Positions 26,430 through 34,296 of a stretch of 64,000 nt of DNA are shown in pieces; the stretch's first letter is position 1; each line of letters opens with the position of its first letter. Location of the stretch: assembly GCA_000701725.1 (NCBI GenBank), contig JNJQ01000004.1, positions 94,913-158,912 of the forward strand, written 5' to 3'. Under the pieces are notes generated by a model. The model was not told the origin of the DNA, did not search any database, and saw only the letters and a program-made list of their open reading frames with translations. Made by a program: the position numbers and the translations under genes. This DNA comes from Erysipelotrichaceae bacterium NK3D112 (lineage in GTDB: Bacteria; Bacillota_I; Bacilli_A; Erysipelotrichales; Erysipelotrichaceae).

Positions 26430-26455
26430 AAAAAATGCCCGCAGGCATTTTTTTA
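26428..26455 (+). terminator. Bidirectional terminator after the PucR gene
   Basis: AAAAAAATGCC-CGCA-GGCATTTTTTT, usable for both the PucR gene and the convergent small gene. Confidence 0.88.
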
Positions 26456-26463
26456 AATGATTC

Positions 26464-26682
26464 TTATTTGGAGCATTCTTTGAGATCTCTGTCAATCTCT
26501 TCCGCAAACTTGGCAGCTTCCGCACTTTCCGGATAGCTGAGCAGCTTTCTGTATGTGAGTGCTCCGACGAGCTTCATACGCGGATCCTTTGTGGAGCCCG
26601 GAATGTACTTTTCAAGAACGGCTCTTCCTTCTTCGGAACGCAGAATGTCTCTGACCTTTGAATCAAGTGATAATTTTCCCAT
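26464..26682 (-). CDS. Small conserved-looking protein, unknown function
   Basis: 72 residues starting MGKLSLDSKVRDILRSEEG, with VLEKYIPGSTKDP and MKLVGALTYRKLLSYPE. It is helical and charged, with no cysteine motif beyond one near the C-terminus. The pattern (short Leu/Asp start, then a V-L-E-K-Y-x-P turn) is like small domains at the ends of larger enzymes, but I do not recognise the family. The ATG at 26697 lies within the Shine-Dalgarno GAAGGAGG, so 26682 is the start. Its leader shares the TTCCCGGGATT element with the SDR-GcvT operon, which argues for a role in the same pathway. Confidence 0.7.
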   Translation of the reverse strand: MGKLSLDSKVRDILRSEEGRAVLEKYIPGSTKDPRMKLVGALTYRKLLSYPESAEAAKFAEEIDRDLKECSK

Positions 26683-26717
26683 AATTTCCTCCTTCAATTG
26701 ATTATGTGTGAAATTCT

Positions 26718-26728
26718 TTCCCGGGATT
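26718..26728 (-). promoter_or_regulatory. TTCCCGGGATT element upstream of the small gene
   Basis: Second copy of the 11-base element of 24627-24637, again with GAAAT on one side and ATTTC on the other, and again about 40 bases before the start codon. It lies just downstream of a -10-like TAAGAT on the minus strand. Confidence 0.55.
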
Positions 26729-26827
26729 TCATCTATATCTTAGAAGGATTGCGGATAGGGAAGTATCCGCAGAAGTGCTGTTTTTTTTATCTTTTATCCG
26801 TCATTTTGAAGGCATTTTCAGTCTCAC

Positions 26828-28168
26828 TCAGATGATATTGACAGGCTTGCGCCAGATCTTCTGCTTTTCCGCCTCCCTGATCAGTTCTTCCCTGAAATCA
26901 GGATGGGCAACCGACACCAGCATTTCCGCCCGTTCCCAGGTGGCCCGTCCGGCCAGGTTCACAGCGCCGTATTCGGTGACCACGAAGTGATCCTGCGAGC
27001 GCGGTATGGTGACGATGTCGCCGCTGAAATATGGCAGGATACGCGAATGGCGTTTTCCGGATTTATCAGTGAAGGTGGAGGTCATGCAGGCAAAGGCCTT
27101 GCCGCCGCGGGACATCGCCGCCCCGGTCAGATAATCCAGCTGTCCGCCGGTGCCGCTGATATGGCGCAAACCTGCGCTTTCCGCACCGATCTGGCCGTAG
27201 AGATCGATGGCGATGCAGTTGTTGATGGCGATCATGTTCTCCTGTAATGCGATCACTTCCGCCGCGTTGACAAATTCAAGCGGTTCGGCAATTACGCCCG
27301 GATTCTCATTGACCCACTCATACAGTTCATGCGAACCGAACACCATGCCGGTGACACCTTTGTGGGGCTGATAGGTTTTCTTTCGGTTGGTCAGCTTGCC
27401 GGCTTTAAACAGTTCATAGTATGCGTCTCCGCATAACTCCGTATGCATGCCGAGATCTTTGAGATCCGATTTTGCCAGCATGGAACCGACCACGTTTGGC
27501 AAAGCTCCGATGCCCAGCTGCAGCGTTGCCCCATCCGGTATATAAGGAAGGATATGCTCTGCGATGCGGATGTGTTCCTCTTCGGCCTTGGGAATCGGAA
27601 ATTCAGGCAGGGGATCATGTTTTCCCTCAACGATGCAGTCGACATCCGAAATATGGATGCTCTCATCAAAACCGCCGTAGATCTTGGGCAGATGCTCATT
27701 GATCTCAACAATGACATATTCCGCCTTGTCGAGAATTCCCTTGGCAATGCCCGAGGCGCATGACAGATTGAAATAGCCGTGTCTGTCCATCGGCGTGACA
27801 GAGATCATCGCCACATTCACGGTCAGGAAGTGGCGGTAATAGGGAACCACATTGCGGAAGATCATCGGAATGTAATTGCATAAGCCCCGGTCGCACAGTT
27901 TTCTCTCATAGGCTGAACAGTGCCAGCTGTTGTAATGGAAATGTTCTCTGGAAGGATCGCACTCGGCAGCGTGCACCGGACCGAAGGCGAGATTGCCGCG
28001 GATTTTGACATCAAGCAGCTCATCCCTTCTTTTGGCAAGCGCTTCATCCAGAAGGGTGGGGAAGCATACATTGGTCGCATAATCCACCCAGTCGCCGCTT
28101 TTCACAATCCTGACCGCCTCATCCGCGGTTTTCAGCTTGCGCTGATATTCATCATAAAAACTGCTCAT
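26828..28168 (-). CDS. Acetyl-CoA hydrolase/CoA-transferase family protein
   Basis: 446 residues of the family I CoA-transferase/acetyl-CoA hydrolase group (4-hydroxybutyrate or butyryl-CoA:acetate CoA-transferase relatives). Visible: LQLGIGALPNVVGSML (about 213), catalytic-Glu segment GQIGAESAG (about 330) and RHISGTGGQLDYLTGA just after. It moves CoA between acyl groups through a glutamyl-CoA intermediate. AAAAGGAG precedes ATG 28168. It is divergent from the TetR gene, which probably controls it. It would activate an organic acid from the island's substrate, or recover CoA. Confidence 0.88.
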   Translation of the reverse strand: MSSFYDEYQRKLKTADEAVRIVKSGDWVDYATNVCFPTLLDEALAKRRDELLDVKIRGNLAFGPVHAAECDPSREHFHYNSWHCSAYERKLCDRGLCNYIPMIFRNVVPYYRHFLTVNVAMISVTPMDRHGYFNLSCASGIAKGILDKAEYVIVEINEHLPKIYGGFDESIHISDVDCIVEGKHDPLPEFPIPKAEEEHIRIAEHILPYIPDGATLQLGIGALPNVVGSMLAKSDLKDLGMHTELCGDAYYELFKAGKLTNRKKTYQPHKGVTGMVFGSHELYEWVNENPGVIAEPLEFVNAAEVIALQENMIAINNCIAIDLYGQIGAESAGLRHISGTGGQLDYLTGAAMSRGGKAFACMTSTFTDKSGKRHSRILPYFSGDIVTIPRSQDHFVVTEYGAVNLAGRATWERAEMLVSVAHPDFREELIREAEKQKIWRKPVNII

Positions 28169-28314
28169 GGAAAGCTCCTTTTCATATGTGATTGTCTGCT
28201 GAATATCTGTTGACTGATTTTATCGTAACATGTTTTTCGCATGAAAAAAGCACACCGCTTTAGATTGCACTGATATAAAAGAAAAGGCACAGGATCATGC
28301 GTCCGTTAAAAAAA

Positions 28315-28366
28315 TTGACAGAAATCCGAATGTGTGCGATAAAGTGGACAGATTGACACAGTGTCA
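28315..28366 (+). promoter_or_regulatory. TetR promoter and 13-bp operator-like palindrome
   Basis: -35 TTGACA (28315-28320), 17-base spacer, -10-like GATAAA (28338-28343). Downstream, TGACAC-A-GTGTCA (28354-28366) is a perfect odd palindrome before the Shine-Dalgarno. It is placed for autorepression by the TetR protein. Confidence 0.6.
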
Positions 28367-28383
28367 TATAAAAGGAAGTTTTT

Positions 28384-28992
28384 ATGAGCAACAATGATCT
28401 GCGCTATATCAAAACCGAGGAACTGATCCGGAATGCCTTTTTCGCGTGCTGTTCGGAAAGAACCATTGAGGAAATTCACATCAAGGACATCTGCGCGAAG
28501 GCGAGAATTTCGCGCAATGCTTTCTACGGCCACTATGAGAACAAATACCAGCTGCTGGAGGCAGTCTATAAGGATGTTGAAAAAAACATGCTGGAGGACC
28601 TGACTCCGGAAATCATCTCTTCTTTATCCAGGGATGCGACCTATACCGTTCATGAATGGTGCATCCGCAGTGTGAACAGAGAGCGCGATCTGCTGAAGAT
28701 CCTGGCGAAAAGCTCACAGCCGCGTTTCCGCGAAATGATTCATTCCGTTTTCATTGACGGCACGCTGCGTGCGGTATTCACCAACACCGAACTCATTGAT
28801 CAGGATCCTTCTTTAAGGATGTCGAAAATGTATATCGCAGACGGTCTGGTCAGTATCATTCTGGCATGGCTGAATGAACCGGAACCGATCGGCGAGCAGG
28901 AGCTGATTGACTTCCTGTATGATATTTCACATGCGGCTGCCGCCTATTTTTACAGGCAGCTTGACAGCCATCCGCAGATTTCAAGACGGTGA
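28384..28992 (+). CDS. TetR/AcrR family transcriptional regulator
   Basis: 202 residues. N-terminal TetR DNA-binding domain: TEELIRNAFFACCSERTIEEI followed by the recognition segment ISRNAFYGHYENKYQLLEAV (about 43-60). The ligand-binding C-terminal helices include a TetR_C-like YTVHEWCIRS. Start ATG 28384 follows AAAGGAAG. Divergent to the CoA-transferase and followed by DUF3237 with a small overlap or gap. Effector unknown. Confidence 0.87.
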   Translation: MSNNDLRYIKTEELIRNAFFACCSERTIEEIHIKDICAKARISRNAFYGHYENKYQLLEAVYKDVEKNMLEDLTPEIISSLSRDATYTVHEWCIRSVNRERDLLKILAKSSQPRFREMIHSVFIDGTLRAVFTNTELIDQDPSLRMSKMYIADGLVSIILAWLNEPEPIGEQELIDFLYDISHAAAAYFYRQLDSHPQISRR

Positions 28993-29042
28993 GTCTCAAA
29001 ACGGTGCACCGGCATCATCCTGAAAAAGAAAAGAGGTATCAC

Positions 29043-29885
29043 ATGACGTCACTGATCATGACATTTCATATCACAATCGACCGCAATGCGGTTTCAGAAG
29101 TGCGAACGGCAGGGGGAATGGCAAAGATCATTCCGTTTGCCGGTTTTGTCGATTCAGAACATTTCAAAGGAAAGGTCCTGCCCGGCGCTGCCGATGTGCA
29201 GACAACCGATGCGGCCGGCATCCGCCATATGTGCGCAAAGTATATGTTTGAAGGAACCGACGCGGAAGGCAGAAAGTGCCGCCTGTTTGTGGAGAACAAC
29301 GGTTACTTTGAACCGGGCTCAAGACCGAAGCCGTTTCATGCATGCCCGGCATTCATGAGCGATTCCCCGTATCTTTCGGATCTGCTTTCAAGACCCGTAT
29401 ACCGCGCCGAGGGCCATTCCACCGAAGCGGGTGTAGACATCATGATCTTTGATGTCACAAAGGAAAGCCATGAAGAGGCAAAAGAGGAAACAGCACCTGT
29501 CGATCCTTATATTGAGGAGCTCAAAAGCAGGCAGATTCCGGAAATCTATACGGATGAGGCAAAGCGCATCTTTGCGCATGAGCACATCATTAAGATGATC
29601 TATTTTTCAGAACATGAATCAAAGACCTATGTTCTGGAAAATCCGGATGAGGAAACCGTTGCGGCAATCCTTTGCACGCTTTGGGGGACCATGCAGATGG
29701 CATTTATGATCAATGATAAAAACGAGCTGGCAGCCGCCGCGTGGATTGCCGGCAGAATCCGCAACATTGAAAATGAGGCGCTTACTGTATTCGCTGAAAT
29801 ATTCAAGGAGACAGGCGGCGACAGATATTTTGACAGACCCGTCAACCGCTATCAAAGATGGCGCATCAATGAGATAAAGGGATAA
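29043..29885 (+). CDS. DUF3237 domain-containing protein
   Basis: About 280 residues. The first about 140 match DUF3237 (a beta-barrel domain seen in catabolic clusters): MTFHITIDRNAVSEV, FKGKVLPGAADVQ, HMCAKYMFEGTDAEGRKC and LFVENNGYFEPG. The remaining about 130 residues, after an acidic linker (EEAKEETAPVDP), are helical and I do not recognise them. ATG 29043 with AAGAGGT before it is preferred to an in-frame ATG at 28989 that overlaps the TetR stop. It follows TetR in the same direction and is probably cotranscribed. Confidence 0.72.
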   Translation: MTSLIMTFHITIDRNAVSEVRTAGGMAKIIPFAGFVDSEHFKGKVLPGAADVQTTDAAGIRHMCAKYMFEGTDAEGRKCRLFVENNGYFEPGSRPKPFHACPAFMSDSPYLSDLLSRPVYRAEGHSTEAGVDIMIFDVTKESHEEAKEETAPVDPYIEELKSRQIPEIYTDEAKRIFAHEHIIKMIYFSEHESKTYVLENPDEETVAAILCTLWGTMQMAFMINDKNELAAAAWIAGRIRNIENEALTVFAEIFKETGGDRYFDRPVNRYQRWRINEIKG

Positions 29886-29888
29886 GTT

Positions 29889-30080
29889 ATGGCAGACAAA
29901 AAACTCGGCTTCGGCCTGATGAGACTTCCGCGCAAGGGAATGTCAATCGACATTGAGCAGACTTCGGAAATGGTAGATCTGTTTCTGGATGCCGGCTTCA
30001 CCTATTTCGATAAGGCCTATGTCTATCAGGACAGTGCGAAAGCGTGTGTCCCCAGCATCTTGGGATTGTTTCATTACTGA
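29889..30080 (+). pseudogene. Aldo/keto reductase, truncated after about 55 residues
   Basis: Starts like an intact aldo/keto reductase (LGFGLMRLPRKGMSIDIEQT, then MVDLFLDAGFTYFDKAYVYQ, the region of the catalytic Asp/Tyr) with a normal start three bases after DUF3237. From about residue 54 the sequence becomes unrelated (CVPSILGLFHY) and ends. Roughly 220-270 residues of the usual enzyme are absent and no downstream continuation is seen before 30199. The join looks like a deletion. Confidence 0.75.
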
Positions 30081-30198
30081 AACAATGTGCCAAAGAGCTT
30101 GTCTGATGAATTGAGCATGGTTATAGAAAATCATATTCATTACAGGTAAAATAAAAACATAAATCAGCTCAGAAGAGCTGGCCTGAAAGGAGTCAAGA

Positions 30199-31182
30199 AT
30201 GACTGACACAACAAAATATGTGCCTTATGAAGAACGCACAGGAAATGAATCCATTGTTTATTTCACAAGAGACCTGTCTCCCGAAGGAATCAAAAAGGCT
30301 TATGAAAAGGTGAGTGCCAATATCACCGGCAAGGTTGCCATCAAGCTGCACACCGGCGAAAAGAACGGACCGAACATCGTTCCTTCCGCGTGGGTGAAGA
30401 AAGTCATGGAGACAACCGACTCCCTCAAAGACGCCACCATCGTTGAAACCAACACATTCTATGTCGGCGACCGCTATACAACCGAGCAGCATCTTGAAAC
30501 CCTCAAGGTCAACGGCTGGGACTTCTGTCCGGTGGACATCATGGATGCCGAAGGCACCGTCGATCTTCCCGTCAGGGGCGGCAAGTGGTTTGACCATATG
30601 ACCCATGGAAAGACTATGGTTGATTATGATTCCATGTTCGTTCTGACCCATTTCAAGGGCCATACAATGGGTGGCTTTGGCGGCTCCAACAAGAACATCG
30701 GCATCGGCTGCGCGGACGGACGCATCGGCAAGGCAATGATCCATGCCAAAAACGGCAATGACTGGGGTGTTGTCGAGGATGAGCTCATGGAAAAGATCAG
30801 TGAATCCACCAAGGCAACCATCGACTTCTTCGGCAAGAACATCACCTATGTCAATGTCATGAGAAACATGTCTGTTTCCTGTGACTGCGAAGGTCTTGCG
30901 GCTCAGCCGGTCGTCACCCCGAACGTGGGCATCCTGGCTTCCACCGACATCTGCGCGATCGACTCCGCATGCGTGGATCTGATCTATGCGATGTGCGAGA
31001 AGGATCACAAGGATCTGGTTGAAAGAATCGAAACCAGACACGGCCACAGACAGCTCTCCTATATGTATGAGCTGGGCATGGGCAACCGTAAGTACATCCT
31101 CATCGATCTTGACAATGAGGAGGCGCGCATCACTCCCGCCAAGGCGGTCGAGGGTGTCAAGCCGTTCAAACTGATCAAATAA
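30199..31182 (+). CDS. DUF362 domain-containing protein
   Basis: 327 residues of the DUF362 family: VAIKLHTGEKNGPNIVPS near the start, FVLTHFKGHTMGGFGGSNKNIGIGCADGRIGK in the centre, and DICAIDSACVDLIYA near the end. The family often carries a ferredoxin domain; this member has none, but has conserved cysteines. Function unknown, often near anaerobic redox enzymes. Start ATG follows AAAGGAG. It has its own terminator. Most likely cytosolic. Confidence 0.82.
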   Translation: MTDTTKYVPYEERTGNESIVYFTRDLSPEGIKKAYEKVSANITGKVAIKLHTGEKNGPNIVPSAWVKKVMETTDSLKDATIVETNTFYVGDRYTTEQHLETLKVNGWDFCPVDIMDAEGTVDLPVRGGKWFDHMTHGKTMVDYDSMFVLTHFKGHTMGGFGGSNKNIGIGCADGRIGKAMIHAKNGNDWGVVEDELMEKISESTKATIDFFGKNITYVNVMRNMSVSCDCEGLAAQPVVTPNVGILASTDICAIDSACVDLIYAMCEKDHKDLVERIETRHGHRQLSYMYELGMGNRKYILIDLDNEEARITPAKAVEGVKPFKLIK

Positions 31183-31216
31183 ACAAACGTACTGAAGTAC
31201 ATCAGCACATGACAGA

Positions 31217-31247
31217 AGGCATGCGGTGTTTCCGCATGCTTTCTTTT
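31217..31247 (+). terminator. Intrinsic terminator after the DUF362 gene
   Basis: GCATGCGG-TGTTT-CCGCATGC followed by TTTCTTTT. It lies 20 bases before the ECF gene, so it may act as an attenuator for it. Confidence 0.82.
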
Positions 31248-31266
31248 GAGAAAAGAGGAACCCTAT

Positions 31267-31791
31267 ATGAATAGAACAAGAAACATCGTTTTGACCGGAC
31301 TCATGATCGCAATCGGCATCGTCATTGTCACGGTCCTGAAAAACTTCGGCGGCCAGCCCATTCTCAGACTCTTCTCACCGATGCACTTTCCGGTGCTGAT
31401 TGCCGGCCTTGTGATCGGACCTGTTGAAGGACTGGTATGCGGATTGCTGACTCCGGCGCTTTCCTATGTGATCAACCAGCTGCCTCCCAACGGACCCTTT
31501 GCGATGATGGCGGAACTGGGTGTCTATGGCCTGATCACCGGCTTATGCATGAAAACATTCGGAAAGGAAAAGGGTCTTCTGAAGATTTACATCTCCCTGA
31601 TCATCGCCATGATCATCGGCCGCATCGCCGGAGGACTGGTGACTGCCTTTATCCTCAATGCGGGTGAATATTCCTTCTCGGCATGGATCAGCGCTTATTT
31701 CGTGGGCACCGCCCCGGCCATCATTGCAGATCTGATTCTGATCCCGATCATTGTCAGAGCACTGCAGAGGGCAGGGCTTGCGTCAAAGTAG
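31267..31791 (+). CDS. ECF transporter S component, substrate unknown
   Basis: 174 residues, six predicted membrane segments, typical size for the substrate-binding S component of energy-coupling-factor vitamin transporters. Characteristic elements: NIVLTGLMIAIGIVIV at the start, RLFSPMHFPVLIAGLVIGP (loop near the binding site) and the closing GTAPAIIADLILIPIIV. The shared T/A/A' modules are not in this window. ATG 31267 follows AGAGGA. No riboswitch is recognisable upstream, so substrate is not assigned. Confidence 0.83.
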   Translation: MNRTRNIVLTGLMIAIGIVIVTVLKNFGGQPILRLFSPMHFPVLIAGLVIGPVEGLVCGLLTPALSYVINQLPPNGPFAMMAELGVYGLITGLCMKTFGKEKGLLKIYISLIIAMIIGRIAGGLVTAFILNAGEYSFSAWISAYFVGTAPAIIADLILIPIIVRALQRAGLASK

Positions 31792-31840
31792 ACCTCTGAG
31801 ACATACATTGGAAAGTGTCAGCTCCATACCGGACGTATCG

Positions 31841-31849
31841 TGGTAGAAT
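31841..31849 (+). promoter_or_regulatory. Extended -10 promoter, glycosyltransferase gene (leaderless start)
   Basis: TGG-TAGAAT ends nine bases before ATG 31859, leaving a 5' leader of about zero to three bases and no Shine-Dalgarno. Confidence 0.5.
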
Positions 31850-31858
31850 CAGATTGTT

Positions 31859-33283
31859 ATGAAAGTATGTCTTCTCAACGATACATTCCCGCCGGTCATC
31901 GACGGGGTTGCCAATACCGTGAAAAACTATGCCGATTATCTGAACCGGGAAACAGATACATCGGCTTTTGTTGTGACGCCTTTTTATCCCAAAGGCAATT
32001 ATGAATCGCTTCCTTATCCCGTGATCACCTATGACAGCCTGGATACCGGCGCTGTCAGCGCGGGCTATCGGGCGGGAGCTCCGATGCCGGTGCGCGAACT
32101 CTCCGAAATGGCTGCCATGAAACCGGATCTTCTGCATGTCCACTGTCCCTTTACGGCAAGTCTGATCGCCAGAAGCCTGCGTGAGATGAGCGGGGCGCCG
32201 ATCGTGTTCACATGGCATACCAAATACGACATCGATGTGCGCAATACCGTGCCCGGCGAACTGCTTCAGAACACAACAATCAGGATGCTCATCCACAACG
32301 TGTCCGCCTGCGATGAGGTCTGGACGGTCTCCGAAGGCGCAGGCAGAAATCTCAGATCACTTGGCTTTGAGGGGGATTACAAAGTCGTTCTCAACGGAGT
32401 TGATTTCCAAGCCGGCAGAGCGGATGAAGCGCTTGTGGAGAAGGCAGTCAAAGGATATGATCTGCCTGTCGGCATACCGGTCTTTCTCTATGTCGGCCGC
32501 ATGATGAATTACAAAAATCTTCCGCTGATCATCGATGCTTTGAAACTGCTCAGCGAGGACGGAAAAGACTTCCGGATGATCTTTGCGGGAGGGGGAAAAG
32601 ATCTTGAAAGCGTGATCCGCAAGGCGCATGAAAGCGGTATTGCCGTGGATGATTTCAGCAAACCCACCCCATCCCTTTCTTCTTCAAATGGTAACGGCAA
32701 AATCATATTCACGGGACCAATCTATGAGCGTGACCTCCTGAGAGGGTTCAATACCAGGGCGGATCTGTTCCTGTTTCCTTCAACATTTGACACCAACGGT
32801 CTGGTCGTGCGTGAGGCTGCCGCCTGCGGTCTTGCTTCCGTGCTGGTGAAGGATTCCTGCGCGGGAGAAGGGATAACGGATGGCCGCAACGGCTTTCTGA
32901 TTGAGGAAAGCGCTGAATCACTGTACGCCTTCCTGAAACAGAATATGGATCATCCTGATTTCCTGCATCAGGCAGGTGAGCATGCCATGAAAGAGATCTA
33001 TCTTTCCTGGCACGATGCCGTTCATATTGCCAGAGGCCATTACGCGGATCTGTTGGAACGCAAACAGGCCGGAAAGCTCAGACCGGTGAAACTGTATGAT
33101 GATCCCATCTTCCGCATGTCGGCGGAAGCGGCGGAACATCTGATGCGGATGAAGGAAAACGAATTCTCCGTATATGACGGCATGATGGACAATCTGGATG
33201 AAAGAATCAGCACCGTCCACGAGGCGCTGGAAAACGAGATTGCCCGCATTAAGGAAAATGTGAATGAACTGAAGGGAAGATGA
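31859..33283 (+). CDS. Glycosyltransferase family 4 protein with C-terminal coiled coil
   Basis: 474 residues. GT-B fold of family 4: N-terminal NDTFPPVIDGVANTVKNYA, HVHCPFTASLIA (about 98), acceptor-side TWHTKYDID, and C-terminal nucleotide-sugar half with LYVGRMMNYKNLPLIIDAL (about 211) and the E-x7-E like FDTNGLVVREAAACGL (about 305). The last 80 residues after about 385 are strongly helical and charged (RMKENEFSVYDGMMDNLDER, then LENEIARIKE), a probable coiled coil not standard for the family. It precedes a TelA protein, separated by a terminator. Predicted to glycosylate a lipid or surface polymer. Confidence 0.86.
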   Translation: MKVCLLNDTFPPVIDGVANTVKNYADYLNRETDTSAFVVTPFYPKGNYESLPYPVITYDSLDTGAVSAGYRAGAPMPVRELSEMAAMKPDLLHVHCPFTASLIARSLREMSGAPIVFTWHTKYDIDVRNTVPGELLQNTTIRMLIHNVSACDEVWTVSEGAGRNLRSLGFEGDYKVVLNGVDFQAGRADEALVEKAVKGYDLPVGIPVFLYVGRMMNYKNLPLIIDALKLLSEDGKDFRMIFAGGGKDLESVIRKAHESGIAVDDFSKPTPSLSSSNGNGKIIFTGPIYERDLLRGFNTRADLFLFPSTFDTNGLVVREAAACGLASVLVKDSCAGEGITDGRNGFLIEESAESLYAFLKQNMDHPDFLHQAGEHAMKEIYLSWHDAVHIARGHYADLLERKQAGKLRPVKLYDDPIFRMSAEAAEHLMRMKENEFSVYDGMMDNLDERISTVHEALENEIARIKENVNELKGR

Positions 33284-33313
33284 CAGGTTCTCCATCCGGA
33301 AGCCTGTCTTTTT
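33282..33313 (+). terminator. Intrinsic terminator of the glycosyltransferase gene
   Basis: GACAGG / CCTGTC stem, extended inside by TTC/GAA, followed by five T. The next promoter's -10 begins three bases later, so terminator and promoter overlap. Confidence 0.78.
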
Positions 33314-33321
33314 GTTATACT
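33313..33321 (+). promoter_or_regulatory. Extended -10 promoter of the TelA gene (leaderless start)
   Basis: TGT-TATACT ends four bases before ATG 33326 and seven before ATG 33329. The expected start site falls on the second ATG. No Shine-Dalgarno is present. Confidence 0.5.
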
Positions 33322-33325
33322 TTCA

Positions 33326-34255
33326 ATGATGAGTGACAAGGATATCACGCTTTCCGTGCAGGAAAGCAATGAGAAAAAAGAACCCGGATACAATGCCATG
33401 GTCAGACTCTCGGAAGCGGACATGCGCTATGCACGTGAGTTTTCCTCGCAGATCGATGTCAGCGACACGAAGATGATTCTGCAGTACGGCTATCAGGCCC
33501 AGAAACATGTCATTGATTTTTCGGAGCACTCCCTGAGTGATCTGCCCCAGCATGATTATGATGAGATCCGCGATGACCTGAACAAAATGAAGCGCAGTAT
33601 CCGCGCCTTTGAAAAGGAAGTGCTCAGCTCCCCGCAGCTCAACACCAATTCCGAAAATGCCTTCGACGCGTTCAAAACAGCTTATGAGCGGATTTCCAGC
33701 AAACTTTCCGAAACCGCGAGAAGACTTGAGATTCACCGCTCCTCATTGCTGAGACACCATGAGCGTCTGGAGAAGCACTATGAGACATGCATGGGCTGCA
33801 TCCGTGAATATGACATGTATATTTACGCCGGTCAGCTGGCGCTTGACAAAGCGCGCAGGGAACAGCTCAATGAGCTGCTCAAGCGGGCGGAAAAGACAGG
33901 CCTCAAGGAGGATGTGCTCTATGCGAAGGATTTTTCAGACAACTGCACAAGGCTTGAGAAAAAGCTGTCCGATCTTTCCCTGAGCAGACAGCTGCCGTTT
34001 CAGATGTGCACCGAAATCCGCATGATGCAGAATACGGACATATTGATCGGGGAAAATCTCCGCAGCGTATGCGTCAATGCATTTCCGTTATGGAAGAGCC
34101 GCATGATTCTCGCCCTCGGCACCGGCACAGAGCGCGTGTTTGATCCGAAGCTGATCGAGGAAACCGATGCGAAACTGATTGAGACCGCCGATGTGCTGAT
34201 CCGCTCGATCAGTCTGAATACCGGCAGGAAGAAGGGGATCTTCTCCTTAAAATAA
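33326..34255 (+). CDS. TelA/toxic anion resistance family protein
   Basis: 309 residues of the TelA (PF05816) family, somewhat shorter than the usual 350-400. Features: YGYQAQKHVIDFSEHSL (YG.xAQ motif near 45), a long helical centre, and the C-terminal family signature MCTEIRMMQNTDILIGENL followed by AFPLWKSRMILALG. The family is linked to tellurite or cell-envelope stress resistance, but the biochemical function is unknown. Two cysteines lie at LEKHYETCMGCIREYD. Translation starts at 33326 or, as a leaderless start, 33329. Confidence 0.85.
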   Translation: MMSDKDITLSVQESNEKKEPGYNAMVRLSEADMRYAREFSSQIDVSDTKMILQYGYQAQKHVIDFSEHSLSDLPQHDYDEIRDDLNKMKRSIRAFEKEVLSSPQLNTNSENAFDAFKTAYERISSKLSETARRLEIHRSSLLRHHERLEKHYETCMGCIREYDMYIYAGQLALDKARREQLNELLKRAEKTGLKEDVLYAKDFSDNCTRLEKKLSDLSLSRQLPFQMCTEIRMMQNTDILIGENLRSVCVNAFPLWKSRMILALGTGTERVFDPKLIEETDAKLIETADVLIRSISLNTGRKKGIFSLK

Positions 34256-34263
34256 GAAATATA

Positions 34264-34292
34264 AAAAGAAAACGGCGCGTGCCGTTTTCATT
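34264..34292. terminator. Bidirectional terminator between TelA and AMP-ligase
   Basis: GAAAACGGC-GCGT-GCCGTTTTC, with A-rich and T-rich flanks, serving both convergent genes. Confidence 0.82.
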
Positions 34293-34296
34293 ATGG

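Noticed and set aside
31183..31266. Riboswitch before the ECF S component
   Set aside because: The gap only holds a terminator hairpin; no thiamine, folate or queuosine aptamer features are visible.
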